7,389 bases of DNA. It comes from Candidatus Schekmanbacteria bacterium GWA2_38_11. Lineage in GTDB: Bacteria > Schekmanbacteria > GWA2-38-11. Numbering within the stretch: position 1 is the first letter of the stretch; each line of letters starts with the position of its first letter. The stretch lies in the NCBI GenBank assembly GCA_001790645.1, contig MGDB01000144.1, forward strand, positions 14,184 to 21,572, given 5' to 3'. Under the pieces are notes generated by a model. The model saw nothing but the letters and a program-made list of their open reading frames with translations. It was not told where the DNA came from and did not search any database. Below are positions 1 to 5,797 of this stretch, piece by piece. A program made the translations under genes and the position numbers.

Positions 1-1
1 A

Positions 2-38
2 CTTTAGTCGCCCTTAAAATAGGGAGGCTAAAGCCTAC
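2..38 (-). repeat. GTAG-anchored hairpin, REP-like (degenerate)
   Basis: CTTTAG (2-7) pairs with CTAAAG (28-33), and CCCT (11-14) pairs with AGGG (21-24), separated by a mismatched internal loop. CTAC follows at 35-38, so on the minus strand the unit reads GTAG, one base, then hairpin. This is the same layout as the better preserved hairpins further along. An alternative smaller fold is AGGC-TAAA-GCCT (25-36). The element sits upstream of the first gene. No convincing sigma-70 promoter was found between it and the ribosome binding site. Confidence 0.5.
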
Positions 39-104
39 CCTTGATTACAGAGTAAAGGTTTAAAATTTTGAACCCATACAAGACTTAAAGAAGAGGAGGA
101 AAAC

Positions 105-674
105 ATGACAGAAAAAAAATTACCTGAAGATCTTCCTTTAAAGTATATGAAGGAAACAGGCCGGGAAAACTTCTCTGATCTCTGCCTTGACGCAACAAGG
201 GCCGTGTTTGCTCATGTCTATTATATATGGAAGACCTTAAAAAAGGAATTAGGTTCCAAAGACGCTCTGGAGCTTTACTGGAAAGTATGGGAAGGTCTTG
301 CAGAGGTCTCATTTGTTCAGGCAAAGCAGGCCCTCGGACTATCTGAAATAAAGGATATTCCGACACTTGGCAGAATATTCCAGTTCTGCTGGCTTGCATA
401 TCCCTGCATATATAACATCCAGGAAGAGACCCCGGACAGCCATGTGGGAATAATTGACTTTTGCCCAAACCCGGCTTACGGGCCAATTGACAACCATATG
501 GACCGCCTTGACTATTATAAGCAGGAGGCAGAGCTTTCAAGAAGATTTGTATGGAAGCTTGTGGAGTTAGCTGGAATGAAAGACGTAGTTGACGCAGACC
601 AGGATCTATTTCTGTGCAGGGATGGATGTACGGATGTATGCAGAGTCTTTGCACGTAAGAAAAAGGAGGCATAA
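105..674 (+). CDS. Small cysteine-rich protein, ATC-hydrolase-like family (paralogue 1)
   Basis: This is a 189-residue soluble protein with no signal peptide or membrane segment. The start is set by GAGGAGG at 93-99, 5 nt before ATG. Seven cysteines are present (27, 95, 101, 120, 171, 175, 179). C95, C101, C120-P, C171-R and C179-R-V align with C100, C106, C125-P, C177-R and C183-K-V of the next gene. The spacing 95-101-120 is identical to 100-106-125 there. Both also share a G-R-x-N-F motif (19-23 here). The overall look (about 190 residues, central Cys-Pro, C-terminal Cys-Arg and Cys-x-Val) recalls the L-2-amino-thiazoline-4-carboxylic acid hydrolase-like family or a related uncharacterised DUF. 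That assignment is from memory of the family and is tentative. The conserved cysteines could bind a metal or be catalytic. It is the first gene of a three-gene operon, 2 nt from the next. Confidence 0.85.
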   Translation: MTEKKLPEDLPLKYMKETGRENFSDLCLDATRAVFAHVYYIWKTLKKELGSKDALELYWKVWEGLAEVSFVQAKQALGLSEIKDIPTLGRIFQFCWLAYPCIYNIQEETPDSHVGIIDFCPNPAYGPIDNHMDRLDYYKQEAELSRRFVWKLVELAGMKDVVDADQDLFLCRDGCTDVCRVFARKKKEA

Positions 675-676
675 AA

Positions 677-1252
677 ATGACCCGTTATTTAGAGCCGTTT
701 TTAAATATAGAAGGCGAAGAACCATTGTTTGGTGCCCTCAAAAGAATAAATCGAAGCATTGAGGAACAGGGGAGAGCTAATTTCAATAACTTTATAGCGG
801 TAGATTATTTCCTGTATAACGGAATGGAAAAAGGGGTCGGGAAAGAGAAGGCAATGAAACTCCATTCTAACCTATGGAAAAACTATCCTCCCCAGTGGGT
901 GAAAAACGCCCTGCTCGCTTTAAATATAGGAGAGGTAAAGAAACTATCTGACCTTGCCAGAGTAATAGAATATTGCCAGACTGCAAGATTCTGCAACTTT
1001 ATTGCAAGGAAAAATGCTTCAAAAGAGATTGTTGGAAAAATAACCCTTTGTCCCTTTGTTGAGGTCACACAAAAAACTTTCGGAGCAAAGAAAAAAGAAA
1101 ATTACTTTGAATCTCTCCACTGCGTAACCAAAGCTTTTATTGAAGGAGTAGTACAACAAGCAGGGTGGGGTAACAAGTTAAAGGTAGAAGTCCCGAAGGC
1201 AATGTGCAGGGGAGATAAATTCTGTAAAGTTATCTGCTCACCAAAAGACTAA
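677..1252 (+). CDS. Small cysteine-rich protein, ATC-hydrolase-like family (paralogue 2)
   Basis: This is a 191-residue soluble protein. Its ribosome binding site AAGGAGG (663-669) lies inside the last codons of the preceding gene, 7 nt before ATG, and only 2 nt separate the two genes, so translational coupling is likely. Cysteines are at 100, 106, 125, 149, 177, 183 and 187. It shares with its neighbour G-R-x-N-F (32-36), a G-E-V-K-K-L / S-E-I-K-D-I block (85-90 here), the C-x5-C-x18-C-P arrangement, and a C-terminal CRGDKFCKV motif. The two are therefore diverged tandem duplicates. The C-terminal G-D-x-x-C motif is also common in V4R/ATC-hydrolase-type small-molecule binding folds, which is the basis for a cautious family guess. 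Substrate and reaction are unknown. Confidence 0.85.
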   Translation: MTRYLEPFLNIEGEEPLFGALKRINRSIEEQGRANFNNFIAVDYFLYNGMEKGVGKEKAMKLHSNLWKNYPPQWVKNALLALNIGEVKKLSDLARVIEYCQTARFCNFIARKNASKEIVGKITLCPFVEVTQKTFGAKKKENYFESLHCVTKAFIEGVVQQAGWGNKLKVEVPKAMCRGDKFCKVICSPKD

Positions 1253-1274
1253 TTTTTTAAGGGAGTTAAAAAGC

Positions 1275-1898
1275 ATGGCTTCTAAAAAGGCTAAAGCGAA
1301 AAAGACTTCGGAACCTAAAAAGTCATTAAAGAAAAAGCCTGCAAAGGCGGTGGCAAAAAAAGCTCCACCAAAAAAGATATCTGTCAAAAAAGTTAAAGCA
1401 GCGCCAAAGGTAGCGGTTGTTAAAAAAGAACAATACGAAAAGCTAAGAGCTGATTTCAATAAGATGCAATCTGATTATGCCGACTGCCTGTGGGCTTTTG
1501 TTAAATGGTGCGGCGTTGCTTTTAACTATGTGGGAGAAAAACTTGGAGAGGAAGAGGTAAAAAAATATTCTGAATACATTGCAGAGGAATTTGCCCGGCC
1601 TATGTTTGAAAAGGGCGGAGTGGCAACCTTAAGGACACTAAAATGGTTTGTGGATGTCCTGGGAAGTGATTTCAAATGGATTGAAGATGATAAAAAAATT
1701 GTTCTAACCGGAACTTGCAACTCCGGAGGAAGGCTTGAAAGAGAAGGAATAAGCAAACGCAACAGGGAGGGTGTCTCCTATTACTGCTCTCATTGCAAGC
1801 AATGGTATAATGAGCTTGCCAAAGAATGGTACGACCTTGATATCCAGTTTGAATACCAGAAGGATGGAAAGGGGTGTACCTTTACTTTTATGAAGTAA
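1275..1898 (+). CDS. Lysine-rich-tailed small protein with C-terminal cysteine motif
   Basis: This is a 207-residue protein with two distinct parts. Residues 1-51 contain 21 lysines plus alanine, proline and valine, with repeated KKxPAK-like stretches and no cysteine. This resembles bacterial histone-H1-like tails and is probably disordered and nucleic-acid or anion binding. Residues 52-207 form a folded part with cysteines 71, 79, 148, 171, 174 and 201, including CSHC (171-174) and a closing G-x-G-C-T-F-T-F. The C-terminal part resembles the closing motif of the two upstream proteins, so a distant relationship is possible but was not aligned convincingly. GGGAG (1261-1265) lies 9 nt before the ATG, and the gap to the upstream gene is 22 nt, consistent with one operon. 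Function is unknown. CSHC with C148 and C201 could form a metal site. Confidence 0.8.
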   Translation: MASKKAKAKKTSEPKKSLKKKPAKAVAKKAPPKKISVKKVKAAPKVAVVKKEQYEKLRADFNKMQSDYADCLWAFVKWCGVAFNYVGEKLGEEEVKKYSEYIAEEFARPMFEKGGVATLRTLKWFVDVLGSDFKWIEDDKKIVLTGTCNSGGRLEREGISKRNREGVSYYCSHCKQWYNELAKEWYDLDIQFEYQKDGKGCTFTFMK

Positions 1899-1963
1899 AA
1901 TAAAAAAATGTGCCAGGCAAGACACCGGACCTACTTTTGGAATTCAGGTAAAACATATTTGCG

Positions 1964-1986
1964 GTAGGACAGGCGCCTCGCCTGTT
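1964..1986 (+). repeat. GTAG-anchored hairpin, REP-like
   Basis: GTAG (1964-1967) directly abuts GACAGGC-GCCTC-GCCTGTT (1968-1986). This is a 7-bp stem with one G-T wobble and a 5-nt loop. The layout and stem core match the element at 4414-4436. It could be read as a terminator hairpin, but no T-run follows it on the + strand. Confidence 0.65.
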
Positions 1987-2017
1987 CTAAAAGGTATTTT
2001 AAATATTACGAATGAAC

Positions 2018-2042
2018 CACTCTACGGCTTGCCCGCAGGGTG
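2018..2042. repeat. Imperfect hairpin in spacer
   Basis: CACTCTACGG (2018-2027) pairs with CCGCAGGGTG (2033-2042) across a CTTGC loop, with one T-G wobble and one A-C mismatch. It lies between two other palindromic elements in the 361-nt spacer before the acyl-CoA dehydrogenase. It lacks the abutting GTAG of the other hairpins, so it may be a different repeat family. Confidence 0.4.
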
Positions 2043-2070
2043 TCCAAATATAATTTTATATGCCGATTTT

Positions 2071-2163
2071 TGTCATTCCGCACCCCGTATCTATGTACGG
2101 GGCATGCTTGATGCGGAATCCAGTCTCTTTCTTTTTTGGATTCCCGCTTTCGCAGGAATGACA
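2071..2163. repeat. MITE-like element with 9-bp terminal inverted repeats
   Basis: TGTCATTCC (2071-2079) and GGAATGACA (2155-2163) are perfect terminal inverted repeats bounding 93 nt. Inside, ATTCCGCA (2075-2082) pairs with TGCGGAAT (2112-2119) around a second stem CCCCGTA/TACGGGG (2083-2089/2096-2102). At the right end, ATTCCCGC-TTTC-GCAGGAAT (2140-2159) forms another hairpin with one mismatch. The arms resemble the dispersed ATTCCC...GGGAAT type repeats seen in many bacterial genomes; that comparison is from memory. No coding capacity. Confidence 0.65.
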
Positions 2164-2247
2164 GAAATAGGTAACCCTGTGGGAAGACTCCAGGGAATTG
2201 CAATTTAAAAAATATGCACCGCATTTAAAGGTTAATTGTTTAATCAT

Positions 2248-2256
2248 GGGGAGGGG
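2248..2256 (+). promoter_or_regulatory. Ribosome binding site that decides the acyl-CoA dehydrogenase start
   Basis: The purine block GGGGAGGGG lies 3 nt before ATG 2260. It favours that start over the in-frame TTG at 2236, which has no purine-rich site at a suitable distance and would add eight residues not expected in the family. Confidence 0.7.
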
Positions 2257-2259
2257 AAG

Positions 2260-3408
2260 ATGGATTTTAAACTGACTGAAGAACAGAATATGCTCAAGGA
2301 TATGTGCAGGAATTTTGCTCAAAACGAGATAATGCCTAATGCTGATGCCTGGAACAAGACTGGTGAGTTCCCCACAGCTATTTTTAAAAAGATGGCCGAG
2401 CTTGATCTTATGGGAGTGCTTATTCCCGAGGAATATGGCGGCAGTAACGCAGGAACAGTTGCCTTTGTAGCAGCCATGGAGGAAATCTCCAAAGGTGACC
2501 AATCAGTAGCAGTAACATGGAATGCACACCTGACAATAGGTTCAGTGGCTTTCCTCTATTTTGGAACTGAGGAGCAGAAGAAAAAGTTCCTTGTCCCCTT
2601 AGCCAAGGGCGAGGCTTTAGGGGCGTTCGGCTTGACAGAAGCAAACGCAGGTTCTGATGCAAGAGGAATAAAGACAAAGGCAGTCCTTGACGGAAACGAG
2701 TGGGTTATAAACGGAACAAAGTGCTTTATAACAAACGTTGGTACACCTCTCAGCTACGGAGTAATAATTCTTGCTACTACCGGGGAGGACCAGAAGGGGA
2801 ATAAGAAATTCAGCGCCTTCGTTGTTCCAAAAGATGCCAAAGGTTTTACCATTGGGAAAAGATATGAAAAGATAGGCTGGCATGCAGTAGATACAAGAGA
2901 ACTGATTTTTGAGGACTGCAGGATTCCAAAAGGAAACCTCTTAGGTAAAGAGGGAGAAGGGTTGAAGCAGTTTTTAGAAGTCCTTGATGTAGGAAGAATA
3001 AGTATTGCAGCAATTTCTGTTGGTCTTGCCCAGAAAGCTTTCGAATTAGCCCTCTACCACAGTCAGGAAAGAGTACAGTTCGGCAAGCCGATTTGCAAAA
3101 ACCAGGCAATCCAGTTCAAGCTTGCTGATATGGCAACCAGGATTGAGATTTCAAGGCTCATAACGTATAAAGCAGCATGGCTGAGGGATAATAATCTTCC
3201 TTACGCACTGGAAGCCGCAATGGCTAAAACATACGCTTCAGAAACAGCAGTCAGAGTTGCTGAAGAGGCTTTGCAGATCCATGGAGGCTATGGTTATACT
3301 GAAGAATATCTGATCTCAAGGCTTTACAGGGATTCAAAGGTTCTGACAATTGGCGAAGGAACAAATGAAATTCAACGAATGGTCATAGCAAAATTGATTG
3401 GGTGCTGA
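2260..3408 (+). CDS. Acyl-CoA dehydrogenase (FAD-dependent, short/branched-chain type)
   Basis: The gene encodes 382 residues from ATG 2260, a normal length for the family. It oxidises an acyl-CoA to the trans-2-enoyl-CoA, passing electrons from FAD to electron-transfer flavoprotein in the cytoplasm. Family marks in order: the N-terminal helical domain beginning DFKLTEEQNML; the FAD/substrate motif LTEANAGSD (125-133); the middle beta domain with GTKCFITN; VDTRELIFEDCRIP; QFGKPI (273-278); and IHGGYGYTEEY (340-350). The catalytic base is probably E366 in IGEGTNEIQ, the position used by short-chain and butyryl-type enzymes. Substrate chain length cannot be read from the sequence. An enoyl-CoA hydratase family gene follows after 162 nt of repeat-filled spacer, and its product would act on this enzyme's product. 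An in-frame TTG at 2236 would lengthen the protein, but the ribosome binding site argues against it. Confidence 0.95.
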   Translation: MDFKLTEEQNMLKDMCRNFAQNEIMPNADAWNKTGEFPTAIFKKMAELDLMGVLIPEEYGGSNAGTVAFVAAMEEISKGDQSVAVTWNAHLTIGSVAFLYFGTEEQKKKFLVPLAKGEALGAFGLTEANAGSDARGIKTKAVLDGNEWVINGTKCFITNVGTPLSYGVIILATTGEDQKGNKKFSAFVVPKDAKGFTIGKRYEKIGWHAVDTRELIFEDCRIPKGNLLGKEGEGLKQFLEVLDVGRISIAAISVGLAQKAFELALYHSQERVQFGKPICKNQAIQFKLADMATRIEISRLITYKAAWLRDNNLPYALEAAMAKTYASETAVRVAEEALQIHGGYGYTEEYLISRLYRDSKVLTIGEGTNEIQRMVIAKLIGC

Positions 3409-3418
3409 GGAAGAAAAG

Positions 3419-3450
3419 GGTTCGAGGATTTAAGGATTCAAGGGTTCAAG
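3419..3450 (+). repeat. Tandem octanucleotide array (4 units)
   Basis: Four contiguous 8-nt units follow the acyl-CoA dehydrogenase stop by 10 nt: GGTTCGAG, GATTTAAG, GATTCAAG and GGTTCAAG. They fit G(A/G)TT(C/T)(A/G)AG, and every difference between units is a transition. Confidence 0.6.
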
Positions 3451-3461
3451 TGAAATAAAAT

Positions 3462-3546
3462 CAAAAATTAAAAATCAAATATCAAATTTTTGGTTTTCAA
3501 TTTTTTAATTTTAAATTGTCATTTTGATTTTTGAATTTTAAATTTG
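3462..3546. repeat. AT-rich heptanucleotide arrays in inverted orientation
   Basis: The left part is four in-phase 7-nt units: CAAAAAT, TAAAAAT, CAAATAT and CAAATTT (3462-3489). The right part has complementary-type units in phase: ATTTTGA, TTTTTGA and ATTTTAA, then ATTTG (3521-3546). The whole forms an imperfect inverted repeat. No gene or convincing promoter is seen. The enoyl-CoA hydratase ribosome binding site AAAGGAG (3557-3563) follows. Confidence 0.6.
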
Positions 3547-3570
3547 CACTGATCCCAAAGGAGAAAATTT

Positions 3571-4353
3571 ATGGGCTGGGAACATTTTTTAGTTGATATT
3601 CAAGAAGATATTGCTCTTATTACCATTAACCGTCCAAAGGTTCTTAATTCTGTAGACTTCCCAACAATAAAAGAACTCGGGAGAATTTTTGATTTCCTGG
3701 AGGAAGATAAAAAAATAAGAGCTGTTATAATGACGGGTGCCGGAGAGAAGGCATTTATTGCCGGCGGTGATATTGCTGCAATGAACGCCCTGAAAATGGA
3801 TGAGGCAAGGGAATTTGTTACTACAGGCCACAGGGTAATTTCAAATATTGAAAGAAGCAGCAAGATAACAATAGCCGCAATAAACGGGTTTGCCCTTGGC
3901 GGAGGAACTGAGATAGCCCTTGGCTTTGATATCAGGATTGCCTCAGAAAAGGCAAAACTTGGTCTTCCCGAAGTCGGGGTCGGACTTATTGCCGGATGGG
4001 GCGGGACCCAAAGGCTTTCACGGCTGGTAGGCAAAGGGAGGGCAAAGGAACTCATCTTCACAGGCGAGATGATAGACGCTAATGAGGCTTACAGGATTGG
4101 CCTTGTAAACAAGGTTGTCCTGGCAGTCGAGCTTATTGATACTTGCAAAAAAATGGCAAAAAAAATTCTGGGCAACTCTCCCATCGCAGTCCTTCAGTCT
4201 AAAAAAGCAATAAACGAGGGATTGACAATGTCCCTTGATCAGGGTTTAAAATACGAAGCAGAGACATGGCTTGTAAATTTTGCAACAGAAGACAGGAACG
4301 AGGGGTTGCGGGCATTCCTAGAAAAAAGAAAACCGGTGTTTAAGGGAAGATAG
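3571..4353 (+). CDS. Enoyl-CoA hydratase/isomerase family protein (crotonase fold)
   Basis: The protein has 260 residues, the usual crotonase length. It most likely adds water to a trans-2-enoyl-CoA to give a 3-hydroxyacyl-CoA. Crotonase marks: INRPKVLNS (19-27); the CoA/oxyanion-hole segment AGGDI (64-68); FALGGGTE (107-114) providing the second oxyanion-hole amide; and LPEVGVGLIAGWGGTQRL. E114 and E134 occupy the positions of the two catalytic glutamates of classical hydratases and have the same 20-residue spacing, which supports true hydratase activity. AAAGGAG at 3557-3563 sets the start, 7 nt upstream. The gene follows the acyl-CoA dehydrogenase in the same orientation, so both probably serve one acyl-CoA oxidation route. 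Other crotonase activities (isomerase, hydrolase) cannot be excluded from sequence alone. Confidence 0.93.
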   Translation: MGWEHFLVDIQEDIALITINRPKVLNSVDFPTIKELGRIFDFLEEDKKIRAVIMTGAGEKAFIAGGDIAAMNALKMDEAREFVTTGHRVISNIERSSKITIAAINGFALGGGTEIALGFDIRIASEKAKLGLPEVGVGLIAGWGGTQRLSRLVGKGRAKELIFTGEMIDANEAYRIGLVNKVVLAVELIDTCKKMAKKILGNSPIAVLQSKKAINEGLTMSLDQGLKYEAETWLVNFATEDRNEGLRAFLEKRKPVFKGR

Positions 4354-4363
4354 TATTGATTTC

Positions 4364-4405
4364 GAATTTCAGATTGCAGATTGAAAATTTCAAATCTGAA
4401 ATTTT
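4364..4405. repeat. AT-rich inverted repeat with 7-nt period
   Basis: AATTTCAGATT (4365-4375) and AATCTGAAATT (4393-4403) form a perfect 11-bp inverted repeat with a 17-nt loop. The same stretch reads as six in-phase heptads (4364-4405): GAATTTC, AGATTGC, AGATTGA, AAATTTC, AAATCTG, AAATTTT. It lies 10 nt after the hydratase stop. It could act as a weak transcript end, but the stem is AT-rich. Confidence 0.6.
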
Positions 4406-4413
4406 CTGGCATA

Positions 4414-4436
4414 ATAGGTCAGGCATCTTGCCTGAC
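4414..4436 (+). repeat. ATAG-anchored hairpin, REP-like
   Basis: ATAG (4414-4417) directly abuts GTCAGGC-ATCTT-GCCTGAC (4418-4436), a perfect 7-bp stem with a 5-nt loop. It has the same architecture as 1964-1986, with compensated differences in the stem (GTCAGGC versus GACAGGC). Confidence 0.65.
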
Positions 4437-4452
4437 TGATTTTGGGAGAATC

Positions 4453-4500
4453 AACCCCAGAAGGGGTTTCCCACAGTAGTGGGAGAGCCTTCCCAGGCTC
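4453..4500. repeat. Three contiguous 16-nt perfect hairpins
   Basis: Three hairpins abut with no spacing, each with a 6-bp perfect stem and a 4-nt loop: AACCCC-AGAA-GGGGTT (4453-4468), TCCCAC-AGTA-GTGGGA (4469-4484) and GAGCCT-TCCC-AGGCTC (4485-4500). The three stems differ in sequence. GTAG occurs at 4476-4479, and an alternative fold TGGGA/TCCCA (4480-4484/4491-4495) would compete with hairpins two and three. Confidence 0.7.
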
Positions 4501-4520
4501 GATGGAACGAAATAGGCAGC

Positions 4521-4600
4521 GAAGAAAATCAGCGGGACAAGAATGTCCCGCCTATCCCTGCTTGCCGCAGGCAGGGATAGGCGGGGTTTTCTAACCCCGC
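4521..4600. repeat. Inverted REP-like hairpin pair, copy 1 (with nested 19-nt insertion)
   Basis: The left hairpin GCGGGACA-AGAA-TGTCCCGC (4532-4551) is followed by CTAT. ATAG (4577-4580) precedes the right hairpin GCGGGGTT-TTCT-AACCCCGC (4581-4600). The loops are reverse complements and the stems differ by compensated changes. A second copy at 5679-5739 matches at 59 of 61 aligned positions. Copy 1 has an extra 19 nt (4557-4575) at the centre of the TATC/GATA palindrome. The insertion creates an 18-bp stem (4547-4564/4568-4585) with one wobble and a CCG loop, which competes with both side hairpins. The element ends 27 nt before the E1 alpha start. Confidence 0.75.
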
Positions 4601-4627
4601 ATTTTAAGAGCATAGAGGAGAACAGAG

Positions 4628-5590
4628 ATGGAGTTGACTAAGGAAGATATGGTAAAGCTTTTTACCACAATGCTCACAATCAGGCGTTTTGAAGAAAAGG
4701 TTTCAGAGCTTTTTCTTGGCGGTAAGATCCCAGGGTTTATCCATCTGGGAATCGGCCAGGAAGCAGTCGCTGCCGGATGCTGTTTCCCTTTAAAAAAAGA
4801 GGACTACATTGCAAATACCCATAGAGGTCATGGCCAGTGCATAGCAAAGGGAGCAGACATAAAGATCCTCATGGCTGAGATCTTTGGCAAGGCTACAGGA
4901 TACTGCAAAGGTAAAGGCGGGTCCATGCATTTAGCCTCACTTGACCTCGGTATCCTTGGAGCAAACGGAATAGTTGCAGGCGGAATACCGATCGCTGTGG
5001 GAGCTGCTTTTTCTGCTAAGTACAGAAAATCAGACCAGGTAGTAGCATGCTTTTTCGGAGATGGAGCTACAGGCGAGGGAGCTTTTTATGAGTCCTTAAA
5101 TCTTGCCTCTATCTTAAAACTCCCTATAATATTTGTCTGCGAAAATAACCATTGGGCTGAATTTTCTCCCCAGTCAACTCATATGGATATTGAAAAAGTA
5201 GCCCAGAAGGCCTTAGCCTTTGGAAATATCAAGGGAGAAACAATTGACGGGAACGATGTAATAACTGTTCATAATGCTATGGTAAAGGCTATAGAACGGG
5301 CAAGAAGAGGAGAAGGTCCGACCTTGCTTGAATGCAATACAACAAGGTACAGAGGCCACTACGAAGGTGACCCCCAGAAATACAGACCCAAGGATGATCT
5401 TGAGAGCGCAAAAAGCAATGATGCCATTGAGAGATTTAAAACCTTTTTGCTTGAAAAGAATATAGTAACCTCTAAGAACATTGAAGATATTGAAGGTGAA
5501 ATAAAACCAAAAATAGATGAAGCAGTGAAATTTGCTGAAGAGTCTCCTTTGCCTCTGCCTGAAGAGACTCTGAAGGATGTGTATAGTTGA
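4628..5590 (+). CDS. Thiamine-diphosphate dehydrogenase complex E1 alpha subunit (acetoin/pyruvate type)
   Basis: The gene encodes 320 residues, typical of the alpha subunit of heterotetrameric E1. With the beta subunit it binds thiamine diphosphate, decarboxylates a 2-oxoacid or cleaves acetoin, and transfers the acyl group to a lipoyl domain. Visible marks: HLGIGQEA (39-46), HRGHG (65-69), KGKGGSMH (94-101), GANGIVAGG (111-119), the TPP/Mg motif GDG...NN (144-146 to 173-174), and the phosphorylation-loop-like YRGHYEGDP (241-249). The run HRGHGxCIAKG...MAEIFGKATGxxKGKGGSMH closely recalls AcoA of acetoin dehydrogenase, so that subtype is favoured over pyruvate or branched-chain enzymes, though not proven. 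AGAGGAG (4614-4620) is 7 nt before ATG. The beta subunit gene follows, unusually separated by 207 nt of repeats. Confidence 0.93.
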   Translation: MELTKEDMVKLFTTMLTIRRFEEKVSELFLGGKIPGFIHLGIGQEAVAAGCCFPLKKEDYIANTHRGHGQCIAKGADIKILMAEIFGKATGYCKGKGGSMHLASLDLGILGANGIVAGGIPIAVGAAFSAKYRKSDQVVACFFGDGATGEGAFYESLNLASILKLPIIFVCENNHWAEFSPQSTHMDIEKVAQKALAFGNIKGETIDGNDVITVHNAMVKAIERARRGEGPTLLECNTTRYRGHYEGDPQKYRPKDDLESAKSNDAIERFKTFLLEKNIVTSKNIEDIEGEIKPKIDEAVKFAEESPLPLPEETLKDVYS

Positions 5591-5598
5591 GAAAAATT

Positions 5599-5651
5599 CA
5601 AAGTTCAAAAATCAAAATCCAAAATTTTGGTATCTGATTTTTAATTTTTGA
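5599..5651. repeat. AT-rich heptad array and palindrome between E1 alpha and beta
   Basis: Four in-phase 7-nt units CAAAGTT, CAAAAAT, CAAAATC and CAAAATT (5599-5626) lead into the palindrome CCAAAATTTTGG (5619-5630). Complementary T-rich sequence continues to TTTTTGA at 5651, giving an imperfect inverted repeat. It begins 8 nt after the E1 alpha stop and has no coding capacity. Confidence 0.55.
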
Positions 5652-5678
5652 CTTAATTTCATAAGCGGTTTATTAAGA

Positions 5679-5739
5679 GAAGAAAATCTGCGGGACAAGA
5701 ATGTCCCGCCTATCGATAGGTGGGGTTTTCTAACCCCGC
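5679..5739. repeat. Inverted REP-like hairpin pair, copy 2 (uninterrupted)
   Basis: GCGGGACA-AGAA-TGTCCCGC (5690-5709) is followed by CTAT. ATAG (5716-5719) precedes GTGGGGTT-TTCT-AACCCCGC (5720-5739). The centre is the perfect palindrome CCTATCGATAGG (5709-5720). It matches 4521-4600 except for two substitutions (5689, 5721) and the absence of the 19-nt insertion, and homology starts at the shared GAAGAAAATC. The 5721 substitution changes a C-G to a T-G wobble pair. Confidence 0.75.
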
Positions 5740-5797
5740 CAAAAAAGGATTTTAAGGAAATAGAAAAATAGTTGTAATTGGATTAGGAGATAGATGT

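Noticed and set aside
41..66. Promoter TTGATT ... TAAAAT before the first gene
   Set aside because: The spacing is 14 nt, too short for a sigma-70 promoter, and the -35 box is imperfect. Not supported.
85..672. 195-codon open frame on the minus strand over the first gene
   Set aside because: It lies fully antisense to a gene with a strong ribosome binding site and a recognisable paralogue, and the predicted protein has no family features.
2056..2502. Minus-strand frame spanning the spacer and the start of the acyl-CoA dehydrogenase
   Set aside because: It runs through the inverted-repeat element and the real gene, so it is a by-product of composition.
3600..4061. 153-codon minus-strand frame inside the enoyl-CoA hydratase gene
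   Set aside because: The + strand frame has full crotonase motifs. The antisense product is low-complexity and has no supported start.
4581..4608. Rho-independent terminator after GCGGGGTT/AACCCCGC
   Set aside because: Only ATTTTAA follows the stem, with no proper T-run. The second copy (5720-5739) is followed by an A-run, so the hairpin is better explained as a repeat unit.
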